64,000 bases of DNA from RGIG7213 sp045124505 (GTDB lineage Bacteria > Bacillota > Clostridia > Oscillospirales > CAG-272). The position numbers and the translations under genes are program-made. Position 1 is the stretch's first letter. The number at the start of each line of letters is the position of its first letter. Positions 45,157-54,115 of this stretch are shown piece after piece. The DNA lies in contig JBGVLZ010000061.1 of NCBI GenBank assembly GCA_045124505.1, forward strand, positions 1 through 64,000, written 5' to 3'. The notes beneath the pieces are model-generated. The model did no database searches. It was not told the DNA's origin and was given only the letters and a program-made list of their open reading frames with translations.

Positions 45157-45296
45157 TGGTTGCGGAGGAAGGATTTGAACCGACGGTCTTGTCAAATTCT
45201 CTGCGGAGAATTTGACTTCGGTCACCTCACGGCTCTGACAGTCCACAGGACTGTCATTCACTACCGCTCGGCCGTTCGCTTCGCTCTCTACCTTCG
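45157..45296 (-). repeat. partial tRNA-fMet 3'-end copy 2, attachment-site remnant
   Basis: Starts with the same 29 bases as the 3' end of tRNA-fMet, then follows copy 1 at about 90% identity by eye, with an added GTCAAATTCTC/GAGAATTTGAC hairpin. The 507-base gap 44880-45386 otherwise holds only hairpins. Confidence 0.7.
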
Positions 45297-45349
45297 AGTT
45301 ATTCGCCCTCGGGCTCATAACCCGTATTTCATTTTAAACACTTCATACG

Positions 45350-45386
45350 AAAATGAAACAGCACCCAACAAGGTGCTGTTTCGTTT
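45350..45386 (-). terminator. terminator of the tRNA unit
   Basis: AAACAGCACC/GGTGCTGTTT stem (10 bp) directly after the tRNA-fMet 3' end on the minus strand, with T-rich TTTCATTTTCG following. Confidence 0.65.
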
Positions 45387-45462
<76 letters not shown>

Positions 45463-45490
45463 ATATAAAGTTGTGACCGGCTTAATGAAA

Positions 45491-45578
45491 TGGTGCCGGA
45501 AACCGGGCTCGAACCGGTACGGGATATAATCCCACGAGATTTTAAGTCTCGGGCGTCTGCCTGTTCCGCCACTCCGGC
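45491..45578 (-). tRNA. tRNA-Leu (TAA)
   Basis: An 88-base class II tRNA with encoded CCA; acceptor GCCGGAG pairs with TTCCGGC (last pair G-T), the anticodon arm is GAGACTTAAAATCTC, and the long variable arm is GGGATTATATCCC. It lies 28 bases upstream of tRNA-fMet in the same transcript. Confidence 0.95.
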
Positions 45579-45661
45579 ACGCTGCCTTTCACTGTTCATT
45601 CAGTATATCACAACTTCTTATTTTTGTCAATAGTTTTCAGAGAATTTTTTCAAAAATTATT

Positions 45662-46807
45662 TCAGATGCTTTTCAAAAGCGGTATAAGCTTTTCTCTTTC
45701 CTTCTGCGTATTAGGTTTTTCTTCACCTGTAACCGAATCATAAAAATACTGATAGCAGAAGTATGCAACGCCTGCATAAAGCTTCAGCTTTCTTGCATAA
45801 TCAAGGCATCTGTACATTACATCTTTATTATTTTTCCATTCGTCAGATGCATCCTTTGCATATTCATCCTTTTCAGCATACGCTTTTCCGAGTGTCATCC
45901 CTATGATAAGCCGTACATTTTTATTTGTGACAAGTGCCTGCCAATCATCGCAAAGCTTCATAAACGGACACGTCGGATGCTCTATGCCGAAATAGATCTG
46001 CGGGCATATGTAATCAATAAAACCGTCTTCCGCACACCATTTGACAACATTTGCATAGTGCTTATCAAGCACCTGCGATATTACACCTGCCGGGCTTATT
46101 CCGAATAAAAGCTTTTCATTTTTGGATTTTGTCATTGAATAAAGTGAGGAAACGAGCTTATCAAGGCTCTGCCGTCTGAAATCAGCAAGTGAAAGTTCTC
46201 CGCCCTCTTTTACATACTTACCGTAAGAAAAGCTGTCAAAGCTTTCATCTGTTGTCGGATAAAAATAATCATCCATGTGAAGTCCGTCAACGTCATAAAG
46301 ATCAAGCAATTCCGATGCACCGTCAACTATCAAATTTCTTACTTCATCATAAGCGGGATCAAGATAGAAATTTTTTCCTACCTGCACTATCATTTTACCG
46401 TTTATTGTTTCATCACGGTACCATTTACCGATTGCAAAATCTTCGGAAACACTCTTTATTTCCTCCTCTGTCATACAGCGCAAAGGGTTTATCCATGCGT
46501 GTATTGAGATATTGCGTTTATGTGCTTCATCTATCATGATACGAAGCGGATCATATTCCGCTTCCCTGCCGTATGCGCCAACAACATATTTACTCATTGT
46601 ATAATACTTTGACGGATACATGCTGTCTGCATTCGGTCTTGTCTGCACGATAACAGTATTTATTCCCGTATCAATAAGTCTGTCGAATATGGTTGCAACA
46701 AGCGGTATAAATTCCTCTTTCGGTCTTTGCGTACCTTCCTTGCAGTACACTCCCCACATGTCAAACTGCGACAGCCACATCGCTTTTACGTTATCATAAT
46801 TTATCAT
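45662..46807 (-). CDS. GHL10/DUF187-type glycoside-hydrolase-like protein
   Basis: A 381-residue TIM-barrel protein of the family 10-like group: KAMWLSQFDMWGVY near the start, TVIVQTRPNADSMYPSKYY, SIHAWINPLR, LDPAYDEVRNLIVDG, GLHMDDYFYP and IDYICPQIYFGIEH. Relatives act on peptidoglycan (denuded glycan strands) or other glycans. Most are exported, but no signal peptide is seen here. It is the last gene of a three-gene operon with YitT and a double AlgX-like protein. Confidence 0.85.
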   Translation of the reverse strand: MINYDNVKAMWLSQFDMWGVYCKEGTQRPKEEFIPLVATIFDRLIDTGINTVIVQTRPNADSMYPSKYYTMSKYVVGAYGREAEYDPLRIMIDEAHKRNISIHAWINPLRCMTEEEIKSVSEDFAIGKWYRDETINGKMIVQVGKNFYLDPAYDEVRNLIVDGASELLDLYDVDGLHMDDYFYPTTDESFDSFSYGKYVKEGGELSLADFRRQSLDKLVSSLYSMTKSKNEKLLFGISPAGVISQVLDKHYANVVKWCAEDGFIDYICPQIYFGIEHPTCPFMKLCDDWQALVTNKNVRLIIGMTLGKAYAEKDEYAKDASDEWKNNKDVMYRCLDYARKLKLYAGVAYFCYQYFYDSVTGEEKPNTQKEREKLIPLLKSI

Positions 46808-46809
46808 AA

Positions 46810-47676
46810 TTATATTTCCTCATCAATATTTTTTTTGTATCCTTCACCAAACACAGATGTTGCGGAGGTTACCACAAGAAACGCTTCCTCATCTTCATGT
46901 CTTACGATATCTTTCGCCTTAGGCAAGTTTTTCGAATGTAACACACACATAAGAACTTCCTTTTTGGAATTTGTATATGCCCCGTGTCCGTCAAGAACCG
47001 TCACACCTGTTTCAAGCTCAGTTAACAGTCTTTTTGATATAGCATCGGAATTTTCAGAGATTATATATACAAGTCTTGCCGAATCGCTTCCGTAAAGCAC
47101 CGTATTGATGATACGTGTCTGCAAAAACGATGCAACCGCGGCATAAAGAGCAGCTGAAACATTTCCAAAGGCAAACGCCGAGATCATTATTATCGCACAA
47201 TCTATACCAAAGAAAAGGCTTCCCGTGCTTATATGTCTGAATTTAGCACGCAGAATTCTTATTATTATATCTGATCCGCCTGTTGTTGCCCCTGATCTGA
47301 ACACAAGTCCTATTCCGACACCTGTCAAAAGTGCGCCGAATATTGCGGCAAGCAGAACATCATCCGTCAGGATAATATCATACCTTGCAACTGTATCCAT
47401 AACAACTGATGAAAGTGCGACGGTATAGAATGTTGAAAGAATAAACCGTCCGCCAAATCTGACAGCACCGATAATAAGTATCGGAACATTAAGAATGAAC
47501 GACCACGTACCCGTGCCTACAATTCCCACCGTTTTATCAAGTATGATAGAAATACCGGAGACGCCGCCGGGTGCGATATTATTACTTTCAAAGAAAAGCA
47601 TGACACCGACGCCGTAGATCACGGCGCCGAATGTCATCAGCAAGAAATTGTATACCTTCAAAAATTTCGTCTTCAT
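46810..47676 (-). CDS. YitT family membrane protein
   Basis: A 288-residue protein with five or six membrane segments (GAVIYGVGVMLFFESNNIAP, then GVSGISIIL, SGATTGGSDIIIR) followed by the small cytoplasmic DUF2179 domain (GVTVLDGHGAYTNSKKEVLM). The family is common in Firmicutes and its function is unsettled. It begins one base from the stop of the upstream gene and lies two bases from the downstream start, so it is tightly co-transcribed. Confidence 0.9.
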   Translation of the reverse strand: MKTKFLKVYNFLLMTFGAVIYGVGVMLFFESNNIAPGGVSGISIILDKTVGIVGTGTWSFILNVPILIIGAVRFGGRFILSTFYTVALSSVVMDTVARYDIILTDDVLLAAIFGALLTGVGIGLVFRSGATTGGSDIIIRILRAKFRHISTGSLFFGIDCAIIMISAFAFGNVSAALYAAVASFLQTRIINTVLYGSDSARLVYIISENSDAISKRLLTELETGVTVLDGHGAYTNSKKEVLMCVLHSKNLPKAKDIVRHEDEEAFLVVTSATSVFGEGYKKNIDEEI

Positions 47677-47677
47677 A

Positions 47678-49897
47678 TCACTTCATAAATACAGGACCGA
47701 TATTTCTCTCTGCAATAACATAAATGACATAATCAGGCTTAAGCTCACGCAGAACGCTGTAGTCCAGCTCATAGTTCCACATTTCCTCAACGTAAAGCTT
47801 CGAAAAATGCTCTCCTATCTGAGGTATGAGCTGCATAGCATAAGAATCACGCACAAGGTATGCCGTAGGAAGTTCTTTGTTATTCACCGTGAATTCGAGA
47901 TCTTCAACCCCTTCGGGACGTGATATCGTATCGGGCTTATCATATTTCTCATTTATCTTACTTTCTTCCTTCAATACAAGATGCGGTACTTTTTCGTTTA
48001 TCCGCTTGTCGATATCAAGGAATCCTGCAAGGTCGCCGCCTATGTCCTCGTTATATCTGATCTTGAAATCATCAAGCTCATACGGTGCGGCAAGCGGATG
48101 CTTTTTAGCAATTTCATTCATAATTGCATTGTATCCGAAATATGCACCAAGCTCCGTCCAGTGTGTATCTGTCTGATAGTAAAGCTTACCGATATCTTTG
48201 TTTTCTATCATAACATCGCTGATGTCTATAGCGGTAATACCGTCAAGCTCAGATATCTTTTCTGTAAACCGTTCAAGTCTGCCGGTATTCTTACTTGAAA
48301 CACGTGATATTATACTCTCGGGAAGCTCATCTTTTCCGTAAACCGTTGCAGGATTAGGCGCACACAGAATTATCATTTCTGTGTCCTTACCTGTAAATTT
48401 TCTTATTTCACTGAGCTGTATGTTAAACTGACGCTGTAAATATTTGATCTGATTATCAGAAAACGCATTTTGTTTTGTGAAATCTCTTATTGTTTCGGTA
48501 TAATAAAGTCTTGAGCCGGATCCGACAATAACAGCTTCACTTTGTGCCAATACATTTGACGGATTTACCGATACAGGCGCTGATGCGCTTTTTCCGTCTT
48601 TTTGTGCCGTTACACTTATACCGCGCGATCCGTTTTCAACAGAAACTATAAACAATCCGTCATAGCAGACAACACTCGATGATTTACTTCCAGATTTTGC
48701 TTCTATGACCGCACCGTCCTCGGCTGTGCCGAAAATAACGGTAGTTCCTCTTTCAATGCTCATTGATGTATATATCTGCGGCTTCTTCGTTTCCCCTCCG
48801 TTATCTTCACCGCCTTCGTATGAAGCTATAACAGAATCGTCAAGAAGCATATCCACTTCATCTTCACGTATTATCTGAACAACAGCCGATAATGATTTTG
48901 AAGACTCATAAAGAAATATATCCGGTGTTACTGTAACGTCAGTATAAGTTGAAGCAAAATACGGTTTGAGTATTGAGCGCTCATTTTGTGTCGGTATCTG
49001 AAGCAAAACAGACGATGTGCCTGTTACACCGACAGATCTTTTAAGAGTTGTAAGTGTTATACCGCCGTCTTTTTCATCCGCGGTGTATCTTTCTTCAAGA
49101 GATGAAACATCTACGGTATATGTGTTATTTTTAACTGTTTTTTCAAGTCCTATGCAAGAAGCAAGTGCTTTTCCGTCCGTTTCAATAAGTGTTATTTCGA
49201 GGTCGTTTATATCAATTTCGGATGAATTTTTCTTTATATCACTTGCCATTTTTGATCTGACAGCATCATAAATATAGTACGCACCCACACGGTTTATTTC
49301 ATTTTCCGTGTTGTGGTATAAAATACGGTCTTCTTCAACCGACTTGAGCTCCTCTGATAAAATATCGGCACTTATTTCCGTGTTTTCGCCCAGATATCGC
49401 ACAAGTGCGCCTGCACGTGTATTTTCCGATATGCTCTTTGCAAACGGTGCATAAGAATCGTATACAGTCTGGCTGTTCGGGATTATGTAAAGATAATAAT
49501 CCGCACCGTTCTTTTCGTAGGCTGTGCGTATCTTTTCAAGATTATCTGCGATCTTTTTATGCTGCTCCTCAGTATATCCGTATTCACCGAGAAAATCGGA
49601 ACGATAATCAAAAGTGTCATTTTTCAAAGGAAACAGAAAACCGTCTTTTCCGTTTTTGACGTTTTCAGCAGACACACTGCCTGTTACATTATAAACCACT
49701 TTGCGCCATATAAGCGACGGCGGACCCGAAAAAACATCGGATACGCTGTGTGTGATTTTTTCAAAAGCATTCATTCCCTCGTTTGAAGAATAGTTCTCTC
49801 CGCACACAAAAACACATGCAAGAATGAAATACACGATAAGTACTGACAAAACAACGGAAATGCTTGCAATAACAGTAATCTTAATTTTTTTAGACAT
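47678..49897 (-). CDS. membrane-anchored protein with two AlgX/DHHW-like SGNH domains
   Basis: A 739-residue protein with one N-terminal membrane helix (about 7-32) and a large outer part. The C-terminal half has the AlgX/DltD-type SGNH motifs: YYQTDTHWTELGAYFGYNAI near 585 and LVRDSYAMQLIP near 695. A first, weaker copy lies near 195-215 (YHNTENEINRVGAYYIYDAV), where Asp-x-His-Trp is replaced. Between them are immunoglobulin-like beta stretches. Such proteins acetylate polysaccharides together with an MBOAT acyltransferase, which I do not find in this window. First gene of the operon with YitT. Confidence 0.78.
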   Translation of the reverse strand: MSKKIKITVIASISVVLSVLIVYFILACVFVCGENYSSNEGMNAFEKITHSVSDVFSGPPSLIWRKVVYNVTGSVSAENVKNGKDGFLFPLKNDTFDYRSDFLGEYGYTEEQHKKIADNLEKIRTAYEKNGADYYLYIIPNSQTVYDSYAPFAKSISENTRAGALVRYLGENTEISADILSEELKSVEEDRILYHNTENEINRVGAYYIYDAVRSKMASDIKKNSSEIDINDLEITLIETDGKALASCIGLEKTVKNNTYTVDVSSLEERYTADEKDGGITLTTLKRSVGVTGTSSVLLQIPTQNERSILKPYFASTYTDVTVTPDIFLYESSKSLSAVVQIIREDEVDMLLDDSVIASYEGGEDNGGETKKPQIYTSMSIERGTTVIFGTAEDGAVIEAKSGSKSSSVVCYDGLFIVSVENGSRGISVTAQKDGKSASAPVSVNPSNVLAQSEAVIVGSGSRLYYTETIRDFTKQNAFSDNQIKYLQRQFNIQLSEIRKFTGKDTEMIILCAPNPATVYGKDELPESIISRVSSKNTGRLERFTEKISELDGITAIDISDVMIENKDIGKLYYQTDTHWTELGAYFGYNAIMNEIAKKHPLAAPYELDDFKIRYNEDIGGDLAGFLDIDKRINEKVPHLVLKEESKINEKYDKPDTISRPEGVEDLEFTVNNKELPTAYLVRDSYAMQLIPQIGEHFSKLYVEEMWNYELDYSVLRELKPDYVIYVIAERNIGPVFMK

Positions 49898-50036
49898 TGT
49901 AACCCCCTTGCGGTATACATTTTATTTCGGACTTTCGAATAAATATAATATGCTTGATATGTTTGCATTTTACCACATGGTTTAAGATATTGCAATAAAC
50001 AAGATTTAAAATAATTTCACTTTTGGGAGTTTTTTC

Positions 50037-52634
50037 ATGGTAAGATACGAAAATTTCAAAGGACTGTCAACAGAGGAAGTAAAAGCATCTGCTGAGAAAT
50101 ACGGAAAAAATTCCGTAACAAAGCAGAAACGTCATTCATTTATAAGGCAATTTATTTCATCGTTTAACGATCCGATAATAAAAATATTGCTGTTTGCTTT
50201 ATTACTTAATGCAATATTCTGGATAAGGGATTTTGATCTTTATGAAGCTGTCGGGATCGTGTCTGCAATACTTATCTCGACGCTTATTTCCGCAGCTTCC
50301 GAATACGGCTCCGAGGGAGCTTTTTTATCACTCCTTGAAAAAAGTGACAAAAATACATGTACAGTCATACGCAACGGAGTTATGCAAAATATTTCCCCGA
50401 AGGAGCTTGTATGCGGTGATCTTGTCCTGCTTATATCGGGAGAAAAAATACATGCAGACGGTGTTATCATAGACGGCAGGACGGAAGTTGATCAATCAGC
50501 CCTCAACGGTGAGGCAAAAAAGACCGTAAAGCTTCCATGTAAAGGTGATAAATTAGGTGATATTTCTTCTCAGAACACTCTTTTATCGGGCACTGTAATA
50601 TGTGAGGGTGAGGGTATCATGCGTGTTATGCGTGTGGGCGACAGTACATATTACGGTAAGATCGCATGTGAGCTTCAGATAAAAAGTGCGGAAAGTCCTC
50701 TTAAAGAGAAACTCGGAAAATTGGCAAAGGAAATAAGCAAAATAGGTTTTTTGTCAGCATTTTTCGTAGCATTTGCAGATATTTTCAATGCAGTGGTAAT
50801 AGATAACTGCTATGATCGTGAGCTTATCACAGCTTTTATATCCACCCCTTCCCTGTTATTCGGTGCAATACTTCACGCTCTGACACTTGCCATCACTGTG
50901 GTCGTGGTGGCAGCCCCGGAAGGGCTTCCGATGATGATAGGTGTTGTTCTTTCCGCAAATATCAAAAAGATGAAGGGCGACAACGTGCTTGTGCGCAAGC
51001 CTGTCGGCATCGAAACGGCAGGCTGTATGAATATACTTTTTACAGATAAAACCGGGACACTTACATACGGACGTCCGAGTGTTGCTGAATTTATACTTTC
51101 AAACGGCAATACGGTTCCGCTATCGCTGTTTAAAGAAACAAAGATATATAAACACTTCAGCATATGCGCCGGCGTAAACACTTCGTGTAAAACGAATAAC
51201 GGTGAGATAATAGGCGGAAACAGCACCGACAGGGCGCTTTTTTCGTCCGCCGCTTTAAGTTTCGCCAAAGACATTTATGTGACCGAATACACGGAGTTTA
51301 CAAGCAACCGCAAATTTTCTTCCGCAGTAACAGTTAATAACGGAGAAAAAAGGCTGTACATAAAGGGTGCATATGAGGTTCTTTTTTCGAAGTGCAAAAG
51401 AGGGCTTGATAAAAACGGCAATGTGATCTCCATTGATAATAAATTCACAGAAATACTGAAGGAAAAGGCGGAAATGTCTGACCGTGTGGTTTTGCTCGCA
51501 TATTCAGACACTGATGAAAATGATCTTACTTTGATATGTGCGGCAGTAATGAAGGACGGATTAAGAAATGAAGCCAAGAGTGCTGTTACAAAGCTGCACA
51601 CAGCAGGCGTCGACGTTGTAATGATAACAGGCGACAGTCCGGAAACAGCAAAGGGTATTGCGCTGAAATCGGGAATCATAACCTCAAAAAGGCGCAGGAT
51701 AGTTACAGGCGGAGAAATGGCGAAGATGACAGACACAGAGCTCAGAGAAGTTTTGCCGGATATTGCCGCAGTCGCACGTGCGTATCCTGACGATAAAAGC
51801 AGGCTTGTGAGAATATGTATGGAGGACGGACTTGTAGTCGGAATGACGGGCGACGGAATAAATGACTCTCCTGCGCTTAAACGTGCGGATGTGGGATTTG
51901 CAACCGGTTCAGGCTCAGACGTGGCAAAAGAAGCCTCAGATATCATAATTCTCGATGATAATATTGCATCCGTGGCAAAAGCTGTGCTGTACGGCAGAAC
52001 TATATTCAGAAGCATAAAAAAGTTTTTGCTTTTCCAGCTTACAATGAACTTCTGTGCCGTTGCCGTTTCCCTTTTTGCACCTCTTATCGGATGTGAAACA
52101 CCCGTTACCGTTTTGCAGATGCTGTGGATAAACATAATCATGGATACACTTGCAGGACTTGCGTTTGCAGGTGAAGAAGCAAGAGAGGAATATATGAACG
52201 CACCGCCTTCAGGCAGAAACGATGCGGTACTTACAAAAACAATGGTACACAATATAATATACTGCGGAGCCGTTTGTGTAGGTATAATGCTTTGGTATCT
52301 TACATCTGACTTTGCCGCAAGATTTTTCGGAGGAAAAAATACGGAATTTTATTCCGGATTCTTCGGACTTTTTGTATTTTCCGGAATATTCAACTGCTTC
52401 AACGCACGGACTCATAGGATAAATCTGTTTTCGCACATAAGAAAAAACCGTTTTTTCATGCCTATAATTTTACTCGTCATAACGGTACAGCTTGCTTTGA
52501 TGTACTTCGGCGGTTCAGTATTCAGATGTGCACCGCTTAACACTTACGAGCTTATATTTATAATTCTTCTTTCTTCTCTCGTCATTCCTGCCGATCTTAT
52601 TCGGAAATTAATTACAAAAAGAAACAAAATATGA
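50037..52634 (+). CDS. calcium-type P-type ATPase (P2B-like)
   Basis: An 865-residue cation pump. It has the actuator motif EVDQSALNGEAKKT, the membrane ligand motif APEGLP near 297, the phosphorylation site LFTDKTGTLTYG near 340, and TGDSPETAKGIA, then GMTGDGINDSPALKRADVG. The helix M6 NIIMDTLAG segment and 10 membrane segments match Ca2+ exporters of the PMCA-like bacterial group. N-terminal LSTEEVKASAEKYGKN is the usual leader. It is divergent from the AlgX-like operon; GGGAG precedes the ATG. The ion is inferred from family. Confidence 0.92.
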   Translation: MVRYENFKGLSTEEVKASAEKYGKNSVTKQKRHSFIRQFISSFNDPIIKILLFALLLNAIFWIRDFDLYEAVGIVSAILISTLISAASEYGSEGAFLSLLEKSDKNTCTVIRNGVMQNISPKELVCGDLVLLISGEKIHADGVIIDGRTEVDQSALNGEAKKTVKLPCKGDKLGDISSQNTLLSGTVICEGEGIMRVMRVGDSTYYGKIACELQIKSAESPLKEKLGKLAKEISKIGFLSAFFVAFADIFNAVVIDNCYDRELITAFISTPSLLFGAILHALTLAITVVVVAAPEGLPMMIGVVLSANIKKMKGDNVLVRKPVGIETAGCMNILFTDKTGTLTYGRPSVAEFILSNGNTVPLSLFKETKIYKHFSICAGVNTSCKTNNGEIIGGNSTDRALFSSAALSFAKDIYVTEYTEFTSNRKFSSAVTVNNGEKRLYIKGAYEVLFSKCKRGLDKNGNVISIDNKFTEILKEKAEMSDRVVLLAYSDTDENDLTLICAAVMKDGLRNEAKSAVTKLHTAGVDVVMITGDSPETAKGIALKSGIITSKRRRIVTGGEMAKMTDTELREVLPDIAAVARAYPDDKSRLVRICMEDGLVVGMTGDGINDSPALKRADVGFATGSGSDVAKEASDIIILDDNIASVAKAVLYGRTIFRSIKKFLLFQLTMNFCAVAVSLFAPLIGCETPVTVLQMLWINIIMDTLAGLAFAGEEAREEYMNAPPSGRNDAVLTKTMVHNIIYCGAVCVGIMLWYLTSDFAARFFGGKNTEFYSGFFGLFVFSGIFNCFNARTHRINLFSHIRKNRFFMPIILLVITVQLALMYFGGSVFRCAPLNTYELIFIILLSSLVIPADLIRKLITKRNKI

Positions 52635-52642
52635 TTTTCTGC

Positions 52643-52671
52643 TTGACAATGTAGCATATAAGTACTATAAT
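52643..52671 (+). promoter_or_regulatory. consensus promoter of the sugar-transferase genes
   Basis: TTGACA, 17 bases and TATAAT, both hexamers perfect, starting nine bases after the P-ATPase stop. The strongest promoter match in the window. Confidence 0.85.
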
Positions 52672-52740
52672 ACATATAGGATATAATGAGGAGTGTTATA
52701 TCATCCGGACTTTGAACTATGATTTAATTCGAGGTATATC

Positions 52741-53406
52741 ATGTACGCAAAATATTTCAAACGAATGTTTGATTTTATTCTGTCTTTTATCGCCCTGTTG
52801 ATTTTATCACCTCTCTTTTTGATTTTAACAGCCGCAGGAGCCATTGCCATGAAAGGCAATCCTTTCTTTACACAGCCTCGACCGGGTAAGATCGACGAAA
52901 ACACAGGCAAAGAAAAAATATTCACCATTATAAAGTTCCGAACAATGAGCAATAGAAAAGACGAAAACGGAGAACTTTTGCCGGATGAAATGCGCCTTAA
53001 TAAATACGGACGGTTACTGCGCAGTACATCACTTGATGAATTACCGGAGCTGTGGAATATATTAAAAGGCGATATGTCAATAGTAGGACCGCGCCCGTTG
53101 CTGCTTGAATCTTTATTGTATTATACGGAAGAAGAACGACGCCGTCACGATGTACGTCCGGGATTAACAGGGCTTGCACAAGTGAACGGACGCAATATAA
53201 TCACATGGAAGCAGAAATTTGATTACGACATTGAATACGTCAATAACATAACCTTACTCGGAGATCTGAAGATAATTTTAAAAACCGTGTTTATTGTCTT
53301 CAGGCGTGAAGGGATAAATTACGCATCTTCTGCGATCATGGGAGAATTCAAGGGCACCGAAGCGGAACGTGAAGATAAAACAGCAGAATCGGATCAGACA
53401 CCGTAA
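52741..53406 (+). CDS. polyprenyl-phosphate sugar-1-phosphate transferase (PglC-like), copy A
   Basis: A 221-residue monotopic phosphoglycosyl transferase. One N-terminal re-entrant hydrophobic segment (DFILSFIALLILSPLFLIL), then KFRTMSN, TSLDELPELWNILKGDMSIVGPRP (catalytic Asp-Glu) and RPGLTGLAQVNGRN. It would start a surface glycan by placing a sugar phosphate on undecaprenyl phosphate at the inner membrane. A Glu/Lys-rich tail ends it. It is followed by a close copy at 53459 with a nearly identical leader. Confidence 0.92.
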   Translation: MYAKYFKRMFDFILSFIALLILSPLFLILTAAGAIAMKGNPFFTQPRPGKIDENTGKEKIFTIIKFRTMSNRKDENGELLPDEMRLNKYGRLLRSTSLDELPELWNILKGDMSIVGPRPLLLESLLYYTEEERRRHDVRPGLTGLAQVNGRNIITWKQKFDYDIEYVNNITLLGDLKIILKTVFIVFRREGINYASSAIMGEFKGTEAEREDKTAESDQTP

Positions 53407-53458
53407 ACTGTTTTCACACATTCTTTCAAAACTAAAAATTAATTCGAGGTTACATATC

Positions 53459-54103
53459 ATGTATGCAAAATATTTCAAACGAATGGTTGATCTGATCCTA
53501 TCATTTCTTGCTCTTCTGGTTTTATCGCCCATTATTTTGATTTTGACCGTTATAGGGGCTGTAGCTATGAGGGGAAATCCCTTTTTCACGCAGCTTCGTC
53601 CGGGAAAAATAGATAAAAAGACAGGAAAAGAAAAAATTTTCAAGCTCGTGAAATTCAGAACCATGAGTAATAAAAAAGACAAAAACGGCAATCTTTTGCC
53701 CGATGAAGTTCGTCTTAACAAGTATGGAAAAATATTACGCAGTACATCACTTGATGAATTACCTGAGCTGTGGAACATTTTCAAAGGTGATATGTCAATA
53801 GTCGGTCCCCGTCCGTTACTTGTGGAATACTTGCCATATTACACAAAAGAAGAACGCCATCGCCACGATGTACGCCCAGGGCTGACAGGGTTAGCGCAAA
53901 TCAACGGGCGAAACTTTGTTGCATGGGACAAAAGATTGGTTTTAGATGTACAATACATAAATAACATCACTTTTAAAAATGATTTTGGTATTATTTTTGG
54001 CACTGTGTTCAAATTCATCAAGAGAGAAGATATTGCAGTAGATACAAACACAGTGGAAACAAACTTTGCAGAGGAAAGACGTTCAAAATTAAACACTAAA
54101 TAA
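53459..54103 (+). CDS. polyprenyl-phosphate sugar-1-phosphate transferase (PglC-like), copy B
   Basis: A 214-residue tandem copy of the previous enzyme: MYAKYFKRMVDLILSFLALL, KFRTMSNKKDKNGNLLPDEV, TSLDELPELWNIFKGDMSIV and RPGLTGLAQINGRN. The start at 53459 has the same ATTCGAGGT...ATC leader as copy A, showing that the duplication covered the upstream region. Divergence is greatest after residue 170, so donor specificity may differ. It is followed by an ATP-grasp gene. Confidence 0.9.
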   Translation: MYAKYFKRMVDLILSFLALLVLSPIILILTVIGAVAMRGNPFFTQLRPGKIDKKTGKEKIFKLVKFRTMSNKKDKNGNLLPDEVRLNKYGKILRSTSLDELPELWNIFKGDMSIVGPRPLLVEYLPYYTKEERHRHDVRPGLTGLAQINGRNFVAWDKRLVLDVQYINNITFKNDFGIIFGTVFKFIKREDIAVDTNTVETNFAEERRSKLNTK

Positions 54104-54115
54104 TGGAGAAATGTT

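Noticed and set aside
51275..52252. Minus-strand frame of 325 residues in the P-type ATPase gene
   Set aside because: All catalytic ATPase motifs are on the plus strand; the minus frame is Ser/Pro-rich shadow.
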